This document shows positions 38,589-48,706 of a DNA stretch of 64,000 nt, one piece after another. Every line of letters begins with the position of its first letter. The first letter of the stretch is position 1. Source of the DNA: Albula goreensis. Taxonomy: Eukaryota > Chordata > Actinopteri > Albuliformes > Albulidae. The notes below the pieces were generated by a model, which did no database searches, was not told the DNA's origin, and worked only from the letters and a program-made list of their open reading frames with translations. The stretch is taken from contig CM040748.1 of NCBI GenBank assembly GCA_022829145.1, forward strand, positions 22,959,501 through 23,023,500, in the 5' to 3' direction. The position numbers and the translations under genes were made by a program.

Positions 38589-38760
38589 TACTGTTACGAG
38601 TCGCACAACGACAGTGTCATTAGGTGATTGTAATGCGCATGCTCTTTGGCCTGCTTGCGAAAGTTGTGAGTCATAAAGAAGCGACATATCAACTACCATA
38701 ATCAAATGAGGAGTCAGTGGAGTCTAGTGAGGTTGAGGGGAAACGTATGCGAGCACGTCC
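38589..38760 (-). promoter_or_regulatory. SAP30BP promoter and 5' leader region
   Basis: The 170 bases upstream of the SAP30BP ATG are richer in CpG than the surroundings and have no TATA box, as expected for a broadly expressed gene. In-frame ATGs lie upstream (at 38705, 38699 and 38687), but SAP30BP homology starts only at the ATG at 38588. Confidence 0.4.
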
Positions 38761-39384
38761 TTCTTAAACCACCTAATCATTCTGTAGGATACAATGTGAC
38801 ACACATCTCAACCTACATTAGCCGAAGATATTAATATTTTTTTATTTAATGATAATTACTAACAACTAATAGTATGGCTTTTTGTACAATAAAAATCTTT
38901 TTTCTTTATCAGTTAATGTCTGCCACAGGCAAGGTTTTTGGATTTTCTGTAAATAAATTAATTCACTGGTGGTGTTCTCCAATTTCCCTCCCATTTTTTA
39001 AATTATCATAACTTGCTTGCAATGTTGGGCAATTCCATGGAGTAAATATTTCATCTGATCTGCTTGCAACAGAACAGTTGCCCCTTTGTTCTTCAACAGA
39101 AAGGATTGATAAGACCCCTAATTAATTCTAACGGCTGCAGTGAATGGAAAAAATTAAAGGGGTCCATAGCGTAACTCATTTTGTCAAGATAATAGAAAAA
39201 AAAGTATGAGCATACCACTTTCATAGCCAAGTACATGCATTGGAATCTCAACTTGTGTAATGTCAATGTTTCACTTCGACAAATAAACAATATTAAGAAC
39301 TCTATGTGACTAGAGTTTTAGGCAATATAGTGCAATAATCAGATGTTCTGGAAAAAAAAAACATTTTTTTGGCATTTAAAGGAT

Positions 39385-39390
39385 TTTATT
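39385..39390 (-). terminator. Candidate SMIM6 poly(A) signal
   Basis: AATAAA on the minus strand, about 530 bases past the SMIM6 stop and about 800 bases upstream of the SAP30BP start. It fits the end of the SMIM6 transcript. Confidence 0.5.
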
Positions 39391-39919
39391 ATGCCAACAA
39401 TATGAAAAACATTAACTTTTCAAATTTTGTTCTTGTTCCTCTTGTGGATCACGCTTAATATTACTGTATGATCTGGACTAGCTCTTTGCTGAATACACTG
39501 GTACAGATAGATTTGACAATAGTTTACTTGAGTCATGGACATTCTTATTTAGTTTTGATTACATATGACAGAATGGATGGCAAGCGAAATGCCATCCAAT
39601 GCAGGCACACAATTATGTGACAGCAGCTGATGAAAGTTGAATACTGTTGGCACAGCTCATAGGAGTAACACAGATCCTTCTACAATGGTTTAGGATACAA
39701 GCAGTATTAATCATATGTGGTTCACCTGAGCAGGAAATACAACACCTTCAGGTCAGTCTTCAGGTTTGTCAAGCTTTAGATGAAGTCCTGTTATGTGCTT
39801 GGTCATGTATGATTAAAGTAATGTCTATATGACACTGGTGGTGTCCAAGGTATCCAAGGTATCCTTGTGCATAGCTCCTGTTCAGGACACCAGCGGACAC
39901 TGCAGGTGCAGTGGGGTAT

Positions 39920-40134
39920 TTAGAGCACCCTGTTCCTATCCCTCTTCTTTCTGCTGGCAGTGCAGCATCCATAAATCAAAGCAAAGAGCAGCAGGGCTAG
40001 GAACCCTGCCAGGAAGGCTGCTATGACAACTGCACCACCCAATGCCCAGGGCTCAACCTGCATCCGATGCAGAGCCCACTCCCCCCACTCCTGCACTGTG
40101 CCATCCTGGCCAGGTGGCTCTGGTCCACTGGAGG

Positions 40135-40175
<41 letters not shown>

Positions 40176-41131
40176 GACAGAGAGAAAGAGAGAGAAAATT
40201 AAATAAAGCTACATAACTGAGGTGAGAAGGAGTGGGATTTTGTTCATTAAGCTATGGTATTTGAACAGTTAAACGTAATTTTGAATATTATATATACCTT
40301 ATTTGAGGTTTCACACCCCTTCTCTGGAAAATGTGATGGAGCCTACTTTGGAGTCTCCTCCTAGAGCCTCCTTTGGAATGTTTGTAGCTAAAATTAATGT
40401 GGATTTAGCTCCAGGTGAAATGTAATTGGGGGGAGGGGGACATCCTATCATGCAGTATTACTATTTTGAAAGATACTGATCACTTCCCACCCTGAATCCT
40501 TCAGATGTCAGGAAACTCCAGTGCCTCAGCACAGTGATGTCAGTGTAGTGCTGTTGGAGGTGCTGTTCTTTAGGTGACACAACTGAGGTCCTGACCCACA
40601 GTGGACATTAAAGATCCCATTGTTCATTAAAACATCCTTGTCAAATTCCCATAACAATCTGACTATTTACATCTGGCCACCTAAATAACCCTATATGTAA
40701 TGTAACCCCTTGAAATCCCTATCCACATTGAATCCTCAGGTCTTCATTGCAAAGGAGTTGAATTCTCAGTTCACCTAACCTGGTTAAGTAAAGGATGAAT
40801 GAAAAAAATTAGTCTCTTCTAGTCCGCATAGTTCACATGCTCAGCTTTGGACCTTGGTAAGAGCTTGTGGTACATTTTTGAAAGTAGAAAAAATATGGAG
40901 GAAATTGAATGATTTATTTTTTTTAGTTTTTCTCAGTAAAACTGAAGAGCTATAAGTCGTAAATATGCACAGGAAGCGTTATATAGTGTACTGCTTTACA
41001 TTGATATTCATATATTTTTTCTTGCCAACTGTTTTATATGAGTTTCAAAAAACATCCAGTTTTATATGACTTTCATTATATTAAAACATTAAACCTTGTG
41101 CTCATTCATTTACTCACCTCTCAATGGTCAT
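39920..41131 (-). CDS. smim6: SMIM6/endoregulin-like membrane micropeptide (two exons, 73 residues)
   Basis: Mammalian SMIM6 (endoregulin) is a single-span ER micropeptide that inhibits the SERCA calcium pump. Exon 1 codes from 41131 to 41118 (ATG ACC ATT GAG AG, donor GTGAGTAA). Exon 2 is 40127-39920 (acceptor CCTCCAG, stop TAA). The split Ser codon AG|T joins exactly, giving 222 bases. The protein has a polar N-terminus with two Trp (EWGEW, residues 18-22), then EPWALGGAVVIAAFL, one membrane span at about residues 34-58 (ending LLLFALIYG), and a basic tail TASRKKRDRN. The pattern PWxxGGxAVI...LLLFAxxYG matches human SMIM6 as I remember it. Its position between SMIM5 and SAP30BP in the same direction is that of the human locus. 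The ATG has A at -3. The human tail is acidic, so the basic tail differs. SERCA binding is inferred from the family. Confidence 0.85.
40139..40196. repeat. GA microsatellite beside a splice acceptor
   Basis: (GA)n on plus equals a (TC)n tract on the SMIM6 sense strand. It lies next to the exon 2 acceptor and may serve as an extended polypyrimidine tract. Confidence 0.9.
40500..40745 (+). repeat. Dispersed repeat fragment related to 26425-26700
   Basis: It contains CCAGTGCCTCAG, GGTCCTGACCCACAGTGGAC, ATTAAAGATCCCAT and ACATCTGGCCACCTAAATAA. These words are shared with the minus-oriented copy in SAP30BP intron 3. The boundaries are approximate. Confidence 0.45.
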
Positions 41132-42559
41132 GTTGCTCGTGCTCTGTGAGTGTTGTACAACTGTATGTATGTGGAGGTGAAGGAGAGAGGCGGTGGCTGT
41201 GCAGTCATATAGTTCACATACAGTTCACAGAGTGGTGCAGCCCCACTTCCACATTCCTCGCTGTAACTGCTCAGGTGGTGCTGAATGAGTTGTCCTTTTC
41301 AGAGTCTCCACAATCTGTGCCAATCTCTTCTGAGCCTGTCTGTCTCCTGGATTTGGATTCACTCAGGTTATGAAGGTCTATTCAATCAAGGGTTGTGTCT
41401 GTTTCGGCTGTGAGCGTTTCTGCTGTGCACCAGGAAAAGGGACTTGAGTTAATGTTTACCAATAATATTGACATAGTCATAGGTGAGGCTGGGCTGTTTT
41501 GTTTAGCTAAAGAATAAAGGGACACGTACACAGTTCACACTCAACTTTTACCAGTAACACAGAAGGCATACTGAGTTATTATTGGTCTATATGTCTATAT
41601 GTTATGTTGGAGAAGTTTATGTTTATTTTCAAAATCATGGCATTTAGAGTGCTTTGTCACTGTCTAACACAATGTTTACAGAGATTTAAAAACAAGGATT
41701 TAAAATATTCATATGTTCAAAACCATTTTCAAAGGTTTTGTTTGCATGTATTTGATTGTATTTTCCTTAAATTTAATGAGAAAAATAAAATCTAAAAATG
41801 ATTCCCAAGTTTGGGGGACCAAATATGAAGAGCAGTATAATGAATCACATTTGTTGTTAAATTAAAAAATCTTTATTTGCACTTAGTAATCACAATATAA
41901 AGCTAAGCCAATATGCACTCTTCCATCAACATTCACCAAAACATCTGAGAAGAATATCTGGCATAAACTGCACATGTTGACACGTACACGTCCTCATACG
42001 TACGTAGTTGCACAAATAAAATATGCTCTATAATTTTAGGTAGACAGACAAGCAGATATTGACAAGCTAATACTATACACAGTACAGAAGACACAGGGAA
42101 ATCCAGCAATTCCTGATTCATTCATTGTATTGTAAAAGTCCAGGCAAAATGTGTTCGCTGTGGCTATGAAATATGTTCATTCCAGTTGTGCGGAAACAGT
42201 CTTGACACAATACTATTTTATTGCATGTATGTTACTTTCATAAGTGACTAGGGTCTGTTTTGCTAGTTGCTCTTTTGATTTGTTAAGATTTGCTGCCAGT
42301 TCCTTTCCTCTGAAGCTGGACCTTGAGGTCTGTCTCTCTCTGGACTATTCCACCTTTCCCTAATCATATCTAGTACTTGTGACCATAATTAAAAGTAGGC
42401 AATTCTTTGGGGTTAAAAATCCTTCATGTCACTCTGATCACAGGGCAGTCTTTGTTACATTGTAGCTGCAGAAATTGGTAGCTTTCTTTCTACTGCTTAA
42501 AGATTAGCCCTCAAAAGTCAAATTTTCCTGACATTCCATCTATGAACAGCAGAGGGCAG
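41132..42559 (-). other. SMIM6 upstream region / space before SMIM5
   Basis: This stretch should hold the SMIM6 5' leader and promoter, including a possible acceptor (ACATACATACAG) about 30 bases before the ATG. No TATA box or clear first exon is visible. AATAAA hexamers on minus near 41871 and at 42217-42222 could end a longer SMIM5 transcript. Confidence 0.4.
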
Positions 42560-42579
42560 GCACTGTCCTTGATGCAGTA

Positions 42580-42585
42580 TTTATT
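42580..42585 (-). terminator. Candidate SMIM5 poly(A) signal
   Basis: AATAAA (minus), about 650 bases past the SMIM5 stop, the nearest canonical hexamer. Confidence 0.4.
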
Positions 42586-42699
42586 GGATTCACTTGGCTT
42601 TGGAGTTTCAAAGTATGGAAATCAATTCCCATTTCAGATTATTACAGATTGTTTTCAGTGTTTCTAAGCAGAAACAGAAAGCAGTTTGACACCCCTCAG

Positions 42700-42860
42700 C
42701 AGAGTAACTTCAATTCTTCAATGCCTTCAATTCAGGCTAAGTTCATTGCACAGGCGTACAACAGTGGTGTCCCATGTGGGAATCAAACCATTTCACTACA
42801 CCACTGCTATGAATCCTCCATGCTCTACCATGGACCGGACCAGCCGGTGACATTCCTCCT
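42700..42860 (-). repeat. Possible tRNA-derived SINE fragment
   Basis: On minus, TGGTAGAGCATGG (A-box-like) precedes GGTTTGATTCCCACATGGGA (B-box-like) by about 45 bases, the spacing of a tRNA promoter. The cloverleaf is not intact and no tail was recognised. The site lies in the probable SMIM5 3' untranslated region. Confidence 0.4.
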
Positions 42861-43238
42861 GGTAGCATGTAGGCATACATGCAGCCTCTGAAAACGCATT
42901 GTGTTTTGGCTGTCTGTGCACAGATTGCCCATGTGTGCTTTCATATAAAAGTATGCATAGGTAAAGAATTACCAAGGAGCTATCTGTAATTCCTTAGTGT
43001 TTCTCATGCTTTCCGTTCTGTAATGTCCGAGGTGGGCTCCAGCGAAAATGATCACACACACAAGCTGACACGCAAATATGCACACATACACTCATACACA
43101 TGGTCCAAACACACCCACACTGGTCCAAATGGATAAGGAGGCCTGTGGTGAGAGGCAGGGGGGTTCTGCTTATCCTTCAGCCGGAGACCTTCCTGCCCTC
43201 AGAGCGGGTGCAGAGGCTGGACCCGGGCAGCCTGGTAC

Positions 43239-44021
43239 TTAGGCTTTGCCACAGCAGCAGCAGTGTATACAGGACAGTACAATCATGAGCAGAAAGGTGG
43301 CTGCAAGAGAAAATACAAGAGTGTCAATGATTACAGCTTTCTGCTCCTGAAGTTGGCAGGTGAGGTTACTGCTGGATGTCAATTAGTTAGGTAGAGCTCG
43401 GGTGGTGAAAATTGGGGAAAAATGTGGCTAAAACCAAAAATAAAAAAAGGAGCAGTTGTTCAAAATATCTAATGTTTCGACGAAAAGAGTGTGTTTTGCC
43501 TGTTAAACTGATTTGAGACAAAAAACGCAGCACCCTAGGAAATGAAAGAGGATACACACAGTGCTCAATAGTCCGCACAATCCTATTCAAGTAAATTCAC
43601 TTGCCTAAAGAATATAGAAAGATATATAAGCTATAAAGATATTTACAGAACAGGAAAAGGCTAAATTAATGCATAGAAGTACACAACACTTTCCTCAGAG
43701 TCAGGCATTCAGCCTGAAGTGAGCTTGAGAATTGTGATTCTGAAGGAAATCCACAGACATACAGGGTTGTGTGGGGCTGAGATGTGTGCGAAAAAAAAAA
43801 AAAGCTCAGGAATGCTGTCTCTGAATCAACCTCATAACTGGGCGTTTTTGTAACTACTAGGGAGTCAACTGCATGTCCCCCTCCACCCCTCCCTGCGGCT
43901 CACCAATGAAGAGTATGAGGACGAGGAATGCTCCAAGCTCCAGTGGGTTGGCTTGAGGTAGGCCCTGCAGCTTGGTCCACACCTTATGAAGCAGCTCCAG
44001 CACTTCTTCTCTGGCATCCAT
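43239..44021 (-). CDS. smim5: SMIM5 small integral membrane protein (two exons, 59 residues)
   Basis: Exon 1 codes from 44021 to 43904 (donor GTGAGC) and exon 2 from 43300 to 43239 (acceptor CTTGCAG, stop TAA). The split codon G|CC gives Ala40 inside the membrane span. The peptide starts MDAREEVLELLHKVWTKLQG as an amphipathic helix. LPQANPLELG follows, then a single hydrophobic span at about 27-51, and it ends CIHCCCCGKA. The Cys cluster at 50 and 53-56 is a plausible palmitoylation site. Human SMIM5 shares LQRLPQAEPVEI and a CSCCC cluster, from memory. An ATG nine codons upstream is in frame but lies across a better acceptor (TTTACAG, ending at 44037), so Met at 44021 is preferred and a 5' non-coding exon is likely. 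The function of SMIM5 is not established. Confidence 0.88.
43301..43903 (-). other. SMIM5 intron
   Basis: This phase-1 intron of 603 bases contains nothing recognisable apart from a short poly-A near 43791-43804. Confidence 0.75.
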
Positions 44022-45473
44022 ATTGGAATATTTGAGCTGTAAATGCAATGGAAATTCAGCTTTACTGTGTGTCCATGTGAATGGTGCTAATACACACAGT
44101 TAAATGAGACTTGGCTAAAGTAGTCTGTAACAATGTGAGTTACTAAAGATGTACCTTTTTCATGTGGAAGAGCGACATTTGAAAATTGATTGGAATACCT
44201 CTCTTGTTCCCTATCATTGTTGCCCTTAGTTGTAGAAACTACCAAAGTTGGTCATATATTGAGCAGAGCACTCTCCTTACATATCTCTTTCAGAGGAGAA
44301 GCATTCCACTGAAGAGACTAGGCCATAGACCGCCTGTTTGACTGGCTGCGTAGTTAAATTAATTTCATACAGACACCTTTGGCTTCCTGCCTGCCCATGT
44401 TCCTCTTTTAATTTGCAGCATTGCTGCCAGAAGACAGACAGCCATGTGTTCAATCAACATTTGTCCTTAACAATGACAATGTACTGTTAAATGTATTTTT
44501 GTATTTATTTTGCTGAAACTTATTATGTTTCAGTTCACATGGTAAGGCTGTACTTACAAACCTTTTCTCTGTTTTTTTTTCTCCTCAGTCTGTTGTATGT
44601 TCCCTTAATCATGTCTGCAGAACTTCCTTGAAGTACACAAATGAAAATGTAAAAAAATGGGAGTGGGGCTGAAAGAATGATCACAGGGGCCAAAATAAAG
44701 TGCTTTTAAGTGAGAATACATTTAAGTGAAGGGGAAATGTAGATCCCAGGTCACAGAAACACACAAGCAAGCATGTACAGTATGTCCTCTGGTTTATCAC
44801 AGACATGTATTACTTTGTAAAGCCCTGACTAATAGGTCACCAGAGACCCAGATTCTGACACAGGCATGACAGAAAATCAAAAAATGGATTTAATATATCC
44901 ATAGCTAATTCATGCAGCAATTTACATTCTTATTTCAAACGTTTTGAGTTTTGCCAGCTTGATCTGAACGACAAAGCCTGAAAAGCATTCGGTTGCACAG
45001 TAGGAGTCTTCCACCCGGCACTGAATCTGAGACAGCCCACTCTTCACTGTCTGGTGTGCGCCACATGGTGTGTTCCTCATGCTCGTACCCGAGGGTTACT
45101 GTCTTATTGTGGCTGCGCTGAATTGCGCAAGACCAAACCATTGGTATTTGGCAGAGCAAACAAGCATCTTTTCTCAGACTCTTTGTGCTTGCATGTTGGT
45201 GTCAGTTGTGCGAAGTGTCACAACAGAAGTGAGAGTTGGTAGAGGCAGTGCAGTGCCTGAATACTGTATGTAGGGTGTAGGATGTAGGCAGCGATGGAGG
45301 CCAACGTTTGGGGAAGCTATTTTTCCACCAGATTCTTCCCTCAGCAGACGAGTGAAAGAAAAACAATCCAGCTAGTTAACTTTATCTCCTTAGGCTTATT
45401 GTAGGTGTTGCCAATGTTGGAGGGTGTGTTTAGAGTATATGCAAAATTTCTAAAAAACAGGCCAAACAAAATA

Positions 45474-45686
45474 CAAGGTGTGGCTATTAAATAATGAGAC
45501 CAATGCTCAAGAAACACACGTCTACTTCAAGCATTGAGTGACAGCGAACTGAAGACACGAGCAGATTGAAACTTTTAGGGGTTGTTTATGCCTGCCCATT
45601 GGTCAATGTATTCCACATGGTTCATGCATGTACGCTGTGGTTTGATTTACGTAAGCCCAGTCTTGTTATTTAATAGCCACACCTTG
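45474..45686. mobile_element. Mariner-like MITE (213 bp)
   Basis: The ends are perfect inverted repeats of 21 bases, starting CAAGGTGTGGCTATTAAATA, flanked by TA at 45472-45473 and 45687-45688. There is no transposase; the interior is about 170 bases of unrelated sequence. The TA duplication and end sequence point to the Tc1/mariner superfamily. The exact identity of the ends suggests a fairly recent insertion. Confidence 0.85.
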
Positions 45687-47989
45687 TACAATTGCCAGAG
45701 AGTGAGTGTGAGTAAAACACAAAATATTTCTTTTGTGCACATGCACATTTTATTGGATGTATGCAATATGGTCTCTCACCAGCTGAGCGAGCCTTATTGT
45801 TTTTTAACTCCTGCAGAAGGACCCTGGTTGTGCTTGTTCGGTTTGTAACATGCAGTAGTTTAATTATAAACTTCCCCAACTATTTAGGGATTGGCATTTC
45901 AGTGAGTCCCGTCATTGCAGCAGCTGTGTAGTGACTCCCTGTTCTAGGGTGGTGCCAGTCAGTGTGAATAATTCAGTGGGTGGACTGTTGGCAGCTACCT
46001 TGCAGACAGACACCTACAAATCAGCGTAGACTCCAGTGACGTTGACATCTAGTGATGTAAAACTGACTGGCCACATCCGGAACTGAAGGTTGCCCAGCAC
46101 ATTTTCTCACAGAAAAAGCCTATACTTGCAAAGTGCTACAGTGTCCCAGCAGTGGGGCAAGGGCTCTATAATGCCAACGGTACTTTTCGGCCCCTTGCCC
46201 TGACGCTGTAGCTGCAATTGTGAGGTTAAAAACCCATCCAACCAACTAAATCAACCCTCAGGAATCTAGGAGGCTCTTAGGCAACACATACAAAAAAATC
46301 TGTCCTAGAAGATATTTCTCAGACCCTCTGCGAGAGATTTGATCAGGAATGGAGTCAGGACTGCAGAAGCAGTGACCCTTGTGTTTTCTAAATGTGCTTG
46401 CAGGGCAGTGAGAAAAGGACTTCTCCCCTGTGGAACATGGATAGCTCTCAAAATGAGCAGGGTCAGTTTTAATAGTTTTAATTTAGCTTTTTTCCCATTG
46501 TGCTAGAAGACGTTTCAATGGTGTGTATGATTTTGCGTGATACGTCTGTTGATCATTTCCAGTCAGGCAGCTTGGTATGTTTTTGACTCTATGTATATGT
46601 TAGGAATTTTGAACTCTTTAGTATAATGTATAATGTAGTAGGTCACTAAAGCAGCAAAGACACCTTGTTTTGCCTGATCTTCACTGCAATACTTGCTATG
46701 TGCATGTGTTTTCCAGATTCATTTGTATATGGTGGTGAGGGTGTTTTGGTTGTTTGATGCTTGTTAGTGTGTTTGTGTGCGTGTGTGTGTGCATGAGATA
46801 ATAAATGTATGGTTGTCTGTAAATGTGTGTGTGTCTCTGAGTGTGTGTCTGAATCAGAGTGTGCAGAGAAGCCTGGAATTTGGAACTCTCCAGCTGATTG
46901 TCACAGTGTAGTTCCACAGAGCAAAGGCATGTAGGAGCCACCTGTCAGGGTAACCACAGTGTGCCTGGCCCAGCTTTTCTTCTCCCTCTCCCTCTATCTA
47001 TGTGATCTCTCCCTCTCTGCCCCTTTGTTTTTCACACACACAAAGCAAACCCTGAAGGCAGAAATCTGCTAATCTTCCACACTGCATGTTCACTTAACAC
47101 CAACATCTGTTGCTCCCAGGTTTCAATGCTATTTTCTTGAGTTGTTTCTATTTTCTAAAGTTTTGTCAATGGCAGGGTAAATTTTGCTTCACATTTCATG
47201 CCCCTTGCTCTTACACTCTCACATACACATTTAAAAACATTTACGGTTCGACCCATAAACACTCTCCCCCTCTCTCTCAACCATTTTCTAAAACTTTCAT
47301 TAGCACCCAGCTGATATTCATAACACTGCTGTCAGAAGTTGCGCAACAAATCCAATATAGAGCAAACTCATAGACAGTCTGAAGGAAGCATTGCTCACAC
47401 AAAATATCTTCTTACCTGTGAAAGCTTGTGCCTATTTTTATTTTTATTTTTTTTTAATGTTGGAGAACGATGATAAAGTTAGCTTTGACAACTTTTCTCT
47501 GTGCAGGGTCTGAATTGTTTTGCTGTTAGCAGAGTTCAGCAGTCAACTGACATTTCACAGAAACAACTGACAAAAACTCACTCGACAAAAGTGATCTGTT
47601 GAGGTTGTTTTTTCTTTTTTTAAAAAAAGAAGACTTTTGAGCTCTGTTTTTCTTGCTGACACACTCCACTCCTTTGTGTTCTTTTTCTTCTCTCTTGCAA
47701 TCTTTTTCTGTTCTTCATTTGATCAGCCTCACCCACTTCTGAATAGCTTTGGAGCACATTCTTACAGCTGATTTAAGCCATGCTGCAGAGACTGTGATAA
47801 AAGTGTTGCTTGTGGTCCCGTTTTCTCACTGAGGAGAAAGTTCTGTAGTCTTTCACTCCACTCTCAGTTTTACTTCTGTACATGTCCCCACACTCTTCTA
47901 CTGTGAACTGCTCCGTGCCTTGCTCTCTCGCTCTCTCTCTCTAGGAGCCAGCTGCTCCTGACGGTCTGCCCCCCTTTTTTTTGTTTCTG

Positions 47990-48003
47990 GTCACCATGGC
48001 GAC
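47990..48003. promoter_or_regulatory. Palindromic RFX-type X-box
   Basis: GTCACC-AT-GGCGAC consists of two inverted GTNRCC half-sites with a 2-base spacer, the form bound by RFX factors. On minus it lies upstream of a possible non-coding exon ending AAATCAGCT|GTAAGA near 47.77 kb. It could therefore belong to a distal SMIM5 promoter. The link to a gene is inference. Confidence 0.45.
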
Positions 48004-48628
48004 CGGGTTTCCTTTTACAGCAGGAGGAGCAGGGAGGGGGGCTTAGGGGTGGGAATCTGAGTGTGTATATGTGTGCTTCAGAGGTGGCTGGTCTGGTTGT
48101 CTGCCAGCTGACACAGAAGCTTTCTTACTCAAGAATATGTGCATCTGAGCTTGCATAAAATGCTATAGCCATATAACATGTATGTCTGCCCAGTTTAAGT
48201 GTTTTTACTTTTCAGGCAGGGTGTGGTGGAGTGTAGCTTGCAGATAGCCAGCCACAAGAAGAAAAATGTAAAAATAACAACAGACTGATAAGTGGTGCAA
48301 TGTTTTCACCGGATTACTGTTCTAAAATACAACAGAGAGAATAGTGCATTCTCTTATTCCTCTTTGTTCCCTCTGCTGGGGAATAGAAATTATGTGACAT
48401 TTAGTGGAAAGAAAAGTAAGATTTAAGAATAGGAGAAAGAGGATAGAGGCTTGTGTTTTTGCTGTTTTTGTTGTTCCACCTGTGGAGTAGATCTCAGGGC
48501 TGAATGCAGACAGTGTAGAGTTTCTGTGTCATATTTCCAGTAAAGTAGGCCAAATACATGGCTCTCCCTGCTTTGTGCATATACAGGGATGAGCTCCCAA
48601 TACCAGGCAAGGAGAATAGATCTGTGAG

Positions 48629-48631
<3 letters not shown>

Positions 48632-48665
<34 letters not shown>

Positions 48666-48706
48666 CTCTCTGTCAGACACAGACAGAGAGAGAGAGAGAG
48701 AGAGAA
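48632..48706. repeat. GT then GA compound microsatellite
   Basis: (GT)n at about 48632-48656 is followed by mixed GA/CA sequence and (GA)n at about 48684-48706. Confidence 0.9.

Larger units (their letters stand above)
40128..41117 (-). other. SMIM6 intron
   Basis: This 990-base intron begins (gene sense) GTGAGTAA and ends CCTCCAG. It contains a GA microsatellite at 40139-40196, only about ten bases upstream of the acceptor in gene sense. It also holds a dispersed-repeat fragment at 40500-40745. Confidence 0.8.

Noticed and set aside
38589-38705. In-frame ATGs upstream of the SAP30BP start
   Set aside because: The extension has no SAP30BP similarity, and the ATG at 38588 has a strong context and matches the family N-terminus.
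46130-46200. Imperfect inverted repeat (GCTACAGTGTC...CCCTTGCCCTGACGCTGTAG)
   Set aside because: Arms align only with a gap and there are no element ends; too weak to call.
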